A DNA stretch of 64,000 nt from Planctomycetota bacterium (GTDB lineage: Bacteria > Planctomycetota > J058 > JAJDCQ01): positions 118,204 to 182,203 of the forward strand of contig JAJDCQ010000065.1 of NCBI GenBank assembly GCA_029260755.1. Reading direction: 5' to 3'. Below, piece after piece: positions 15,978 through 25,900 of the stretch. The stretch's first letter is position 1. Each line of letters starts with the position of its first letter. The notes under the pieces are model-generated. The model was not told the origin of the DNA, did not search any database, and saw only the letters and a list, made by a program, of their open reading frames with translations. Both the position numbers and the translations under genes were made by a program.

Positions 15978-18900
15978 CGACCGCCGCCTCCTTCCGTCGT
16001 GCCGTCCGCCGCGACGACGGCGACGGTGAAGTCGGTCATCTCGTAGATGACGCGGCCGTCGACCTCGAGATGCCCGTTCGCGGTCAGGACGCGCGCCGCC
16101 TCGTCGACGGCGGTGACGACGCCCGAGACGGTGACGAGCTCGTCGCGCGGGATCACCTGGCCGCGGTAGGACCAGCGGTGCTCCCGCCCCGGCGCGACCG
16201 TCGCCAGCCGCTCGCCGGGGAGCATCGGGAAACGCCGCCGGGCCTGAACCTCGAGGAGCTGGAGGAACGCCTCGAGCCCGAGCGAGCCGGGCCAGACCGG
16301 GTCCTGGTAGAAGTGCGCGGCGAAGAACCACTCGCTCGGGTCGACCCGCTTCGTCCCGAGGAACGCGCCGGCGCCCGCGGGGCCGCCGTCGTCGACGATG
16401 AACCCGACGTCGTCGAGCATCCGGAGCTGGTCGGCGGCGAACGGCGCCTCGCGCGGGAACGGGAAGGTCTCCGCCCGCGCCTGCTCGGCGTCCGAGGGCC
16501 GCCACGGCGCGGCGTCGCGCACGCCGACCTGATCGGCGAGGGCCGCCTTGGTGAAGAACCCGAAGTAGGTGTCGCCGTCGTAGATCGGTCCGCGCGCGTC
16601 CCGGACGGCGAGGTCGTAGTGCTGGATGATCATCCCGCCCGAGCTCGCGACCCGGGTGGAGCGGACGGTCGTCGTCAGCGTGCCGACGTCGGGGCCGACC
16701 TCGCGGTGCTGCACGCCCTGACCGCCGAGGTTGCGGAACGAGAGGTCGGTGTCGCTGGTCAGGGCCGACCCGAGGTAGGCGGCCAGCCAGCCGCAGGGCT
16801 GGAGCGCGATCTCGAGCAGGATCGCGAACGGCATGGCGGGCGCGCGGCGCGCCGTGAAGTACCACTCCTGCGGCGGCACGTCGTACTCGGCCTCGACGAC
16901 GCCGCCGGCCTCCAGCACGAACGGCCGGCAGCCCTCGATCGAGGTGATCCGGTCGAGGAACTGATACGGCGGGCCGGGGAGGCGGGCGATGACGCGGTCG
17001 GCATCGAAGACGCGGTACGGCTCGCCGAACGCCTCGGACGGCTTCCCGATGGCGAACGCGGTGATCCGGTCGGTGTCGAAGAGCGGCGTCGCGACGGACG
17101 TCGCGGCGAGCGCCGCCGAGCCCGGCGCTCGGCCGGCCCAGATCGCGTCGATCCGCTCGCGGGTGAGCCCGGTCATTCTGAGGCTCATGTTGCCGATCTC
17201 GACGATCGGCTTGCCGTCGGCGAACAGGAGCGCGTCGGCGATCACGTACGGGGCGCCGTCGGTCTCGTCGAAGCCGATCTCCTTCAGGACGACCTCGTAG
17301 CCGGCGACCTTCGTCGACTCGATCACCTGACCGCGACACTTGAGGATGCTGGAGACGCCGGCGACCGGCTCGCAGACCACCTCGTCGGCCTCGCCGACCC
17401 AGCCCATCCGGGCGAGGAGCACCCGCAGGGTGTGCAGGGCGCACTCGTACATGAGCGTTCCGGGCATGACCCGGTCGTCGACGAAGTGGCAGGTGAGGAA
17501 CCAGTCATCGGGGCTGATGTCCGCCTCGGCGAAGATCCGGCCGAGGCCGAACCGACCGCCGCCCGGCTCGAGCTCGGTCACGCGATGCACCAGGCGCATG
17601 ATCCCGCCCGGGATCGTCGCGGGCGCGCGCAGCGGCAGCCCGGCGAGCGGCTCGCCGAAGCAGCCGACGAGGTCGCCGGCGCGGAAGGCATCGATCGCCG
17701 CCTCGTCGTAGGCCTCGACCCGGTCGAGGACCGCGGGCGGCGCCCAGCCCGGCGGCGTCTTCCCGGGGAGCTCGCGCAGGTCGAGGGCGGTCTTGACGAC
17801 GCCGCGGCCCGCCGCGAGGTCGGCCTCGGTGAAGAAGCCGGCGCAGCCGTCCCGCATCGTGAGCAGCGGAACGGCAACCGATGCCTCGCTTCCTTCGGGA
17901 CTCGCCACGGTGGCGTCGAACCGGAAGTGGAAGAACCACGTCTCGCCGTGCTTGAAGAACCGGTCGATCGCGATGTCGTAGCGGATCGTCTCGCCGGGCA
18001 TCGGGAGGTGGCGGTGGAAGGTCACCTTCGCGTCGAGGAGGCGGTAGACGGCCTCGCCGCCCGTCTCGAGGTCGATCCCGCAGAAGCCCGAGAGGAAGAG
18101 GTCGGCCTGCCCCGCCTCGACCGCGACGCAGGTCGGGATGCGGTTCGCGTCGAGGTACCACTTCCCGGGCAGGACGTCGTGCTCGGTGACGACGCGGCCG
18201 CCCTGCATCGAGAGCGGCTCCGCGTCGATCTCGGTGATGCGGTCGACGAGCATGAGCGGCTCGTCGGGGAGGCGCACCCGGGTCGGATGGGCATCGGCGG
18301 CGGCGTAGCGCGGGCCAAGGACGTCGCCGATCTCGCCGATCGCGAAGCGGAGGCAGGCGTCCCGGTCGAGGGCGCGCGGGATCTCGCGGACGATCGGGGC
18401 CGGCGGGAGGGCCGACGGGGGTGCGGGTGGCGCGAGGGTCGCGACCGCGGTTGCCGCGCTCGGATCGCCCGCGAGCTGCCGCGCCATGTCGAGCTGGAGA
18501 CTCAGCCCCTGGGCGAGGGTGTCGCGCAGGCTGCCGGCCGTCGTGAGGAACGCGGCGTGGGCGTCGGCGCGGGCGGCCGCGCTGGCGGCGACCGCGGCGA
18601 CGAGCGGGGAGGGGGGCTCGGTGGGCGCTTCGGGCACGGGCACTTGCACGGGCATGGGCACGGGCGCCGAGATGGACGCTCGCGGCGGGAGAACGTCCAC
18701 CCTCGGGATGGCGACGGGCGTGGACCGCGCGGGCGAGTCCGGGGCGACGAACGGGTCGCCTCCGGGGCGGAGCCGCACGACCGCGCGCGGCTTCGGCGCG
18801 GGCTCGGCTCCCGGACCGGCGTCGGGACCGTAGAGCGGGTGCAGGTCGAGGGCGACGCCGTCGGCGATCAGGGCGGCGAGGACGCCGAGGACGCTCGCGA

Positions 18901-21900
18901 CCTCGTCGTCGTTCGGGGCGCAGGCGCTCCGGGCGAGGTGGGGCCGATCGCCGAGGATCCGGCCGATCATGCGCGTGCACGACGCGCCGGGCCCGATCTC
19001 GATGAAGCGCCGGACGCCGTCGGCGTAGGCCGCGTCGATGAGCTTCGGGAAGTCGATCCCGTGCCGCGCCTGCGCGAGGATCGCGTCCGCGCAGCTCTCG
19101 CGGGTCGGCTCGTACGACCGCCCCGACGCGCCCGAGTAGAACCGGACATCGGCGGGCGGCGTCACGTCGAAGAGGTGGAGCGCCCGGTAGCGCTCGGCGA
19201 CCGGCTCGACGACGTCGCAGTGGACGGTCGTGATGCCCGCGAGCGGGACGAAGCCGCAGCCGAGGCGCCGGACGAGCGCCCGGACGGCCGTCCGGTCGCC
19301 GCCGATGACGCACTCGTTCGGCGCGTTCACGATGAGGAGGTAGGCGCGGCGCCCGCGCGTCTCGCCCGTCGGCAGCGACCCGCGGACGACCTCGGCCGGC
19401 CGGTCGACCACGCCGACCGACCAGTCGACCTTCTCGTCGCCGCCGAGCCCCCACGCCCGCCGCACCGTCTCGCACGGCCCGCCCATGTCGGTCGTGAAGA
19501 GGCTGGACGCCTTCACCCGACGGAACATCTCGTCGCGGTCGGTCCAGGCGCCGAGCGAGAACAGCGCCGCGCTCTCGCCGAGGCTGTAGCCGATCGCCGC
19601 GTCGGGGACGACGCCGAGGGACCGGAGGACGTCGCTCACGACGGTGCCGAAGCTGACCTGGCCGAAGATGAGCGTCTCGTGATCCTCGTCGAGCCGCGCG
19701 TCGGGCCGGTCGGCCCAGAGGCGGTCGGCGACGAGCTGACTCCGAAGCGTCCCCGTCCGCGCGTCCTGGGCCGACAGCACCGCGGGGAACGCCAGGCCGA
19801 GGGCGCGGCCCATCCCGGCCGTGTGGTTGCCCGATCCGGGGAAGACGAAGGCGGTCTCGCCTCCGACCGGCGTCGATGCGAAGAACGCGCGCGGCCCCCG
19901 GAGGGTCCGCCCGCCGCGATCGCGCGCCTCGGCGAGACCGGCGGCGAGGTCCGCCCGGCCGCGCGCGACGAGCGCGATCGCCTGGCCGCCGGCGCCGCCG
20001 CCCGAGCGGTGCCAGCTCCGCGCGAGGAGCTCGATCGGCGCGCCGTCGTGGCGCGCGGCCAGCGCGGCCACCCGGTCGAGGCCGTGGTCGAGCGAGGCGT
20101 CGTCGTCGCCGCCGACGACGAAGAGCGCCGCCGACCGCGGCCCCGACGGCGCCGCCCGGCCGACGTCGGCGGGGAGGACGACGGCGCCCGTCGGGGCGGC
20201 CGCCTCCTCGAGGCGCTCGAGGACCGCGTGGGCGACCGAGCCGTCGATCCCGATCGCGCCGGCGAGGGCGCGCCGCGGACCGGCGTCGCGGTCGCGGAGC
20301 CAGACGCGCCCGGTCCGGGGCGCCGCGCCGGTGATCGGCTCGGCGAGGTTTCGAAGGGCGGGGACGACGGCGTGCTCGAGGGCGAGGGCCGCCTTCACGA
20401 TCGAGACGAGCCCCGCGGCGGCGCCGGTGTGCCCGACATCCGCCTTGGCGCTGCCGATGCTCGCCCCGGGCAGGAGCTCCTCGAGGACCCGCACCTCGAG
20501 GCGGTCCTCCTCGGGGCTGCCGCTCCCGTGCGCCTCGACGTGACCGACCGACGCCGCCAGGACGTCCGCATCGGCGAGGGCGCGGCGGACCGCCTCGCGA
20601 TACGCCTCGTCGGTCGGAAGCGACCCGTCGGCGCCGCCGCCGCTGGCCGACCCGACGCCGCGGATCACGGCGCGCACCCGGTCGCCGTCGCCGACGGCGT
20701 CCTCGAGTCGCTTCAGGGCGAGGACACACGCCCCCTCGCCGAGCACCGGGCCGTCGGCGCCGGCGTCGAACGGGCGCGCGATGCCGGTCGGCGAGAACGG
20801 TCGGAGCGCGTGCGCGGCGATCGCGGCCCGCGGGTCGCCGGGGAGGTCGACCGCGCCGACGACCGCGCGGTGGAGCTCGCCCGCGCGGAGCGCGCGGACC
20901 GCGAGCTCGAGGGCGCGGAGGCCGGATGTCTCGGCGCTCGAGACGGTGTGGGCCGGACCGCCGAGACGGAGCTCGCGGGCGACGCGGCTCGCCACGATCC
21001 CGCCGAGCGCGCCCATGGTGCGGTCCGCGTTGAGCGGCGGGCCGGCCGCATCGCGGAGCGCCTCGAGCCAGCCCGCGCGGGCGGCCGCGTCGATCGGCCC
21101 GCCGGCGAGGCGGTCGGCGTCGGTCGCGAGCGCCCAGCGGAGGTGGAAGCTCGTCGTGTTCGGATCGAGGTCGATCCCGATGAACGCGCCGGCATCGAGG
21201 CGGGCGCCCTCGTCGTCCCACCCCGCGTCGTCGGCGGCGGCCGCCGCGACGCCGAGGAGGAGGAGCTGCTGCGGAAGCATCTGCTCGAGCTCGCGCGGCG
21301 GGATGCGGAACCGCCCGAGGGTGGCCGAGATCTCGTCGACGCGGAAGCCGGCGAAGGCGGCGCGGTCGAGGCCCCGGGCCGCGAACCACCGGCTCCGCTC
21401 GACGCCCCACCAGCGCCGCGGCGGGCGCGGGGCGTCGTCGCTCCGCCCCCCGAGGACGCGCTCGCGGAACGCGTCGAGGCTCGTCCACGGGCCGACGTGC
21501 GCCGCCATCCCGACGATGGCGATCGGGGCGGGCGCCGCCGGCGCCGCCGCGGGGGTCGCCCCGACGGACACGGCTACGGACGCGGTCGCGGTCGCGGTCG
21601 GCGCCGCGGGCCGGTGCTCCTCGAGGAGGACGTGGGCGTCGATCCCGCCGAAGCCGAACCCGCTGACCGCGGCGCGACGCGGCGTCGCCTCGTCGCGCCG
21701 GCCCCACGGCTCGGCCCGGCGGAGGACGCGGAACGGGCTCCCGTCGAGCTCCATCCCGGGCGCCGCCCGCTCGAAGTTGGCCGTCGGCGGGAGCGTCTCG
21801 TGCTCGAGGGCGAGGAGGACCTTGAGGAGCCCGGCGGCGCCGGCGCCGGTGAGGAGATGACCGACGTTGCTCTTCACCCCGCCGATCACCGCGGTGCGCG

Positions 21901-22963
21901 AGCCGGTGTCCGATGCGCCCCACAGCTCGCGGAGGCTCGCCACCTCGGTCGCGTCGCCGACGGGCGTCCCCGTCGCGTGGCACTCGATCAGGTCGACGTC
22001 GGTCGGCGACCACCCGGCCTGGCCGTAGGCCGCGCGCATCGCGCGGAGCTGGCCCTCGGCGGCGGGCGCGAGGAGGTTGCCGGCGACGTCGTTCGCGAGG
22101 CCAATGCCGCGGATCACGGCGCGGACCCGGTCGCCGGCGCGGAGCGCGTCGTCGAGACGCTTCAACACGAAGAAGCCCGCCCCCTCGCCCACGACGAGGC
22201 CGTCGCCGCTCGCGTCGAACGGGGCGCACACGCCGCGGGCCGAGAGGGCGCCGAGCTGGCAGAAACCCATCTGGGTGTAGAGGGCGTCGGGGCGGCCGAG
22301 CCCGCCGGTGAGCATCGCGTCGGCGCGACCAGCGAGGAGCTCATCGCGGGCGTACTTGATCGCGTAGAGCGAGCTCGCGCACGCGGCGTCGAGGGTGAAG
22401 GCGCCGCCGCGCAGGCCGAGGGCGCGCGCGATGAGGCCGCCCGGCAGGGCCGCCGACCAGCGGTCGAGCGGGTGGACGCGGCTCGGCGGCGCCGCCGGCG
22501 CCTCGCCGCGGGCGGCCAGGACCCGCTCCTCGAGCGTCGCGCCGAGCACCTCGCTGGCGAGCGCGCTCGTGGCGTCGGTCGGCAACGCGATGTTCGCGAC
22601 CGCGACGCCGACCCGCGTCCGGTCGAGCCCGTCGGTGACGGCCTCGCGCCAGGCGTCGTGCGCGACGCGGAGGGCGATCCGGTTCATCGGGTCGAGCGCG
22701 GCGACGAGCGCGGCGTCGATCTCGAGGGCCGCTGCGTCGACCTCGACCGGCCCGTCGAGGACGCACGCGCGCCCGCTGTAGGTCCGGTCGGGGCGCGGCC
22801 CGGCGCTGGCCTCGATGACGTCGGCCCGCGCGACCGGCCAGCGCCCCTCGGGCACCTCGCGCGCCGCCGAGACGCCGTCGCGCACGTTCCGCCAGAACGT
22901 GGGGAGGTCGGGCGCGCCGGGCAGGATGCCGGCGGCGGAGACGATCGCGATCGGCGAGGTCAT
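15974..22963 (-). CDS. PfaC-like multidomain PUFA synthase subunit (KS-CLF-AT-DH-DH)
   Basis: A protein of 2329 aa. Order: KS (about 1-450; Cys195 in DAACASS, HATGT, NVGH); a second KS-like domain (about 465-930) whose Cys position is Glu678 in SSAETSG, so a chain-length factor; an acyltransferase (about 1080-1420; GYSLGE with Ser1127) of the PfaB type; an Ala/Pro-rich linker; then two FabA-like dehydratase units, each a pair of hotdogs, with catalytic-type His1826 (CHFVDDRVMPG) and His2217 (AAHFYQDPVWPG). The first hotdog of each pair lacks this His. The same order is known for the myxobacterial Pfa3 protein, but the C-terminal acylglycerolphosphate acyltransferase found there is absent. The start ATG shares one base with the upstream stop (TGATG). 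It should elongate and dehydrate/isomerise the chain carried by the ACPs of the PfaA-like protein. Confidence 0.9.
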   Translation of the reverse strand: MTSPIAIVSAAGILPGAPDLPTFWRNVRDGVSAAREVPEGRWPVARADVIEASAGPRPDRTYSGRACVLDGPVEVDAAALEIDAALVAALDPMNRIALRVAHDAWREAVTDGLDRTRVGVAVANIALPTDATSALASEVLGATLEERVLAARGEAPAAPPSRVHPLDRWSAALPGGLIARALGLRGGAFTLDAACASSLYAIKYARDELLAGRADAMLTGGLGRPDALYTQMGFCQLGALSARGVCAPFDASGDGLVVGEGAGFFVLKRLDDALRAGDRVRAVIRGIGLANDVAGNLLAPAAEGQLRAMRAAYGQAGWSPTDVDLIECHATGTPVGDATEVASLRELWGASDTGSRTAVIGGVKSNVGHLLTGAGAAGLLKVLLALEHETLPPTANFERAAPGMELDGSPFRVLRRAEPWGRRDEATPRRAAVSGFGFGGIDAHVLLEEHRPAAPTATATASVAVSVGATPAAAPAAPAPIAIVGMAAHVGPWTSLDAFRERVLGGRSDDAPRPPRRWWGVERSRWFAARGLDRAAFAGFRVDEISATLGRFRIPPRELEQMLPQQLLLLGVAAAAADDAGWDDEGARLDAGAFIGIDLDPNTTSFHLRWALATDADRLAGGPIDAAARAGWLEALRDAAGPPLNADRTMGALGGIVASRVARELRLGGPAHTVSSAETSGLRALELAVRALRAGELHRAVVGAVDLPGDPRAAIAAHALRPFSPTGIARPFDAGADGPVLGEGACVLALKRLEDAVGDGDRVRAVIRGVGSASGGGADGSLPTDEAYREAVRRALADADVLAASVGHVEAHGSGSPEEDRLEVRVLEELLPGASIGSAKADVGHTGAAAGLVSIVKAALALEHAVVPALRNLAEPITGAAPRTGRVWLRDRDAGPRRALAGAIGIDGSVAHAVLERLEEAAAPTGAVVLPADVGRAAPSGPRSAALFVVGGDDDASLDHGLDRVAALAARHDGAPIELLARSWHRSGGGAGGQAIALVARGRADLAAGLAEARDRGGRTLRGPRAFFASTPVGGETAFVFPGSGNHTAGMGRALGLAFPAVLSAQDARTGTLRSQLVADRLWADRPDARLDEDHETLIFGQVSFGTVVSDVLRSLGVVPDAAIGYSLGESAALFSLGAWTDRDEMFRRVKASSLFTTDMGGPCETVRRAWGLGGDEKVDWSVGVVDRPAEVVRGSLPTGETRGRRAYLLIVNAPNECVIGGDRTAVRALVRRLGCGFVPLAGITTVHCDVVEPVAERYRALHLFDVTPPADVRFYSGASGRSYEPTRESCADAILAQARHGIDFPKLIDAAYADGVRRFIEIGPGASCTRMIGRILGDRPHLARSACAPNDDEVASVLGVLAALIADGVALDLHPLYGPDAGPGAEPAPKPRAVVRLRPGGDPFVAPDSPARSTPVAIPRVDVLPPRASISAPVPMPVQVPVPEAPTEPPSPLVAAVAASAAARADAHAAFLTTAGSLRDTLAQGLSLQLDMARQLAGDPSAATAVATLAPPAPPSALPPAPIVREIPRALDRDACLRFAIGEIGDVLGPRYAAADAHPTRVRLPDEPLMLVDRITEIDAEPLSMQGGRVVTEHDVLPGKWYLDANRIPTCVAVEAGQADLFLSGFCGIDLETGGEAVYRLLDAKVTFHRHLPMPGETIRYDIAIDRFFKHGETWFFHFRFDATVASPEGSEASVAVPLLTMRDGCAGFFTEADLAAGRGVVKTALDLRELPGKTPPGWAPPAVLDRVEAYDEAAIDAFRAGDLVGCFGEPLAGLPLRAPATIPGGIMRLVHRVTELEPGGGRFGLGRIFAEADISPDDWFLTCHFVDDRVMPGTLMYECALHTLRVLLARMGWVGEADEVVCEPVAGVSSILKCRGQVIESTKVAGYEVVLKEIGFDETDGAPYVIADALLFADGKPIVEIGNMSLRMTGLTRERIDAIWAGRAPGSAALAATSVATPLFDTDRITAFAIGKPSEAFGEPYRVFDADRVIARLPGPPYQFLDRITSIEGCRPFVLEAGGVVEAEYDVPPQEWYFTARRAPAMPFAILLEIALQPCGWLAAYLGSALTSDTDLSFRNLGGQGVQHREVGPDVGTLTTTVRSTRVASSGGMIIQHYDLAVRDARGPIYDGDTYFGFFTKAALADQVGVRDAAPWRPSDAEQARAETFPFPREAPFAADQLRMLDDVGFIVDDGGPAGAGAFLGTKRVDPSEWFFAAHFYQDPVWPGSLGLEAFLQLLEVQARRRFPMLPGERLATVAPGREHRWSYRGQVIPRDELVTVSGVVTAVDEAARVLTANGHLEVDGRVIYEMTDFTVAVVAADGTTEGGGGR

Positions 22964-25900
22964 CAGGACGCCACGCCCTCGAGGCGGTTCCGGCCGAAGG
23001 CGCCCTGGAGCGACGCGTCGATCACGCACTCGTAGTCGTCGAGGGTGGCGACCGGCTCGCCGTCGCGATCGAGGAAGAGGATCCGCGCCCGCGCGCGATG
23101 CTCGGCGCTCTCGGTGACCCGCACGACGATCCGCGTCCCCTCGGTCGGCCACGAGCGCCGGTGCTGGCGGTAGCGTCCGGCGTAGACGGGGAGCGAGGCC
23201 GCGTCCCGCTGCGTCTGGCTCCAGACGATCGCGAGCTGGAAGGCGACGTCGAGGGCGAGCGGGTCGGCGAGCCAGCGGCTGCGCACCGGCTGGTCGATCC
23301 AGGCGCTCGGCGCCGGCGCGGGCCGCGAGAGGGCGACGATCCCCTCCTCGCCGCAGCCGATCACCTCCTCGATGCCGCGGAGGTCAGGGCCGTGGAACAG
23401 GATCCGGTCGTAGAGCGCCTCGTCGCTCGTCCAGGCGGGCAGCTCGAGGTCGCGCTCGCCCGGCGCGAGCTCGGGCGTCGAGAACTTGCCGAGGAGGATC
23501 TCGGCGCGGGCGTGGACGATCTCGCGCCCGCCCTCGACGCCGCCGTCGCTCCGGAGCTCGGTCGGAACGCGGAAGAGCTCGCCCTCGCGCACGCCGCGGC
23601 CGACGAGGACGCGCACCTCGCGCGGCGCGCCGGCCTCGATCGTGACGCCCTTGAGGACGCGGAGCTCGTCGAAGCCGTGGAAGGCGAGGCCGGGGTTTCC
23701 GTGGATCGCGCCGTGGGCCAGCCACTCGACCATCATCGCCATCGGCAGGACGGCGCGGCCGTCGAGGACGTGGCTGCGGAGGAACGGGTAGGCGGCCGGG
23801 TCGACCGTCGTCGTGAACGCGCGGGTGAGGGTCGCCTCCTCCTCCGGGGTCTCGCTCGCGGTCACGGTCGGAGAGCCGTCGGTCGCGGCGCCGTCGCCGG
23901 CCGGGGTGCGGATCGAGGCCGTCACGACCACCTCGACGGCGCCGTCGTCGGCCTCGAGCTCGGCGACGAGGTGCTCGGCGCCGCCGTCGAGGTCGAGCAG
24001 CCCGACCCCCTCGTCCGCGAAGACGCGGGCGAGGGCCGGCGTGACCATGCCGCCGTCCCACGGGCCCCAGGCGATCGAGACGACCCGTCCGCGGGCGTCG
24101 TTCGCCGCCTCGCGGCGCGCCGCCTTGTCGAGGACCTGGTTCGCCGCGGCGTAGTCGACCTGGCCGCGCCGACCGTAGCGGCCGGTGACGCTCGAGAAGA
24201 GGGCGGTGAAGCGCAGCTCGTCGCTCGCCGTCGCGGCGAGGAGCGCGTCGAGGCCCTCGATCTTCGTCCCGTAGACGCGGTCCAGCTCCTCGGGCGTCTT
24301 CTCGGTGATGAGGCGGTCGGCCAGGACGCCGGCGCCGTGCACGACGCCGCGGATCGGGCCGTCCTCGAGTCGGACGGCGTCGATGACCGACGCGACGGCC
24401 GCGGCGTCGCGGACGTCGACCGAGCGGTAGAGGACGCGCGCGCCCTCGGCCTCGATCGAGGCGATCGCCGCGCGGATCTCGCGCGCGGCGGCGATCCGGC
24501 CGAACTCCTCGCCGATCAGCTTCGGGCTGGGCCGGGCGTTCCCGGCGGCGGCGAACGACTCCATCAGACCGCGCTTGATCTCGGCCTCGCTCGAGAGCGG
24601 GGCGAGCCACGCCGGCTCGGGCTCCGGCGCCGGGCTGCGCCCGAGCAGGAGGAGGGTCGGACGGTAGGCGCGCGCGATCGCGCGGGCGCACGCGGCCGTG
24701 ACGCCGCGGGCGCCTCCGCTCACGACGACGACGTCCCCCTCGCCGAGCGCGAGGCGGGTCCGGCGGTCGGCGATCGGGCGGGTCTCGGTCGCGACGGCCG
24801 AGCGACCGCGCGGGCCGATCCCGACCTCGACCGGGCCCTCGATCCCGAGCTCCTCGACGACCGCCTTCGCGGCGGCTGCGTCGTCGTGGCCGGGCGCGAG
24901 GTCGATCGCCTTGGAGAGGACGCCGGGCCACTCGTGGCGCACCGTCTTGGCGAAGCCGGCGAGGGCGCCGCCGACGGGGTCGAGCGAGGCGACGCCGTCG
25001 GGGTCGAGCCCGAACGCGCCGTCGAGGCGCGCGACCGTCACGACGACGGCGGCGCCATCGTGCTCGCGGGCGCGCTGGAGCGAAGGCGCGGCCGCCTGGA
25101 GGATGAGGAAGGCGTCGCGGACGAACGCCGCGTCGGGGTGCTCGGGCGCGAGGAGCAGCAGCCCGGCCAGCCGCTCGGGGATCGCGGAGGTCGGCCCGGC
25201 GAGCCGCGACGGGGTCAGCCCGGCATCCCGCAGCGCCGCCTCGAGCCGGTCGGCGAGCGGACCGGTGCTCGCGCCGGCGATCGCGACTGCGCCCCCCTTC
25301 GCGAGGGCGATCGGCTTCCGCGGGCCGAGCTCGTCGAGGTCGATCCGGCAGACGATCCGCCGCTCGATCGTGGTCGCGGGGACCGTCGTCCGGGCCAACG
25401 GGGTCGTCATCGACGCCGCCGCGGCCGTCGGGGCGGCGGCCGTCGGAGCGGGGGCCGTCGGGGCGGGAGCGGTCAGCGAAGCGGGAGCGAGGAAACCGAT
25501 CACGTCGGCGAGGGTGCGCAGCGTTCCGAGATGGTCCGAGGTCACCTCGGGCGCGTGGGGCAGCCGCTCCTTCAGCGCCGAGAGGATCTCGACCCGCTTG
25601 ATCGAGTCGATCCCGAGGTCCGCGTCGAGCTCCATCCCCAGCTCCAGCATCTCGGCGGGGTAGCCCGTCTTCTCCGAGATCACGGCGAGGAGCGCCGCCT
25701 CGGCCTCCTCGGTCGCCGGCCCGGTCGTCGCGGTCGAGGCCGCCGCGCTCGTCGAGGCGGTCGACGAGGGCGACGCCGCGGTGAGGAAGCCGATCACGTC
25801 GGCGAGGGTGCGGAGCGTGCCGAGATGGTCCGAGGTCACCTCGGGCGCCTCGGGCAGCCGCTCCTTCAACGCCGAGAGGATCTCGACCCGCTTGATCGAG

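Noticed and set aside
16070..23104. Very long open frames on the plus strand opposite the two synthase genes (also at 23098-29904 and similar places).
   Set aside because: They are antisense shadows caused by the high GC third-position bias. Their translations are runs of Arg, Gly, Glu and Ala without any domain, while the minus strand encodes complete enzymes.
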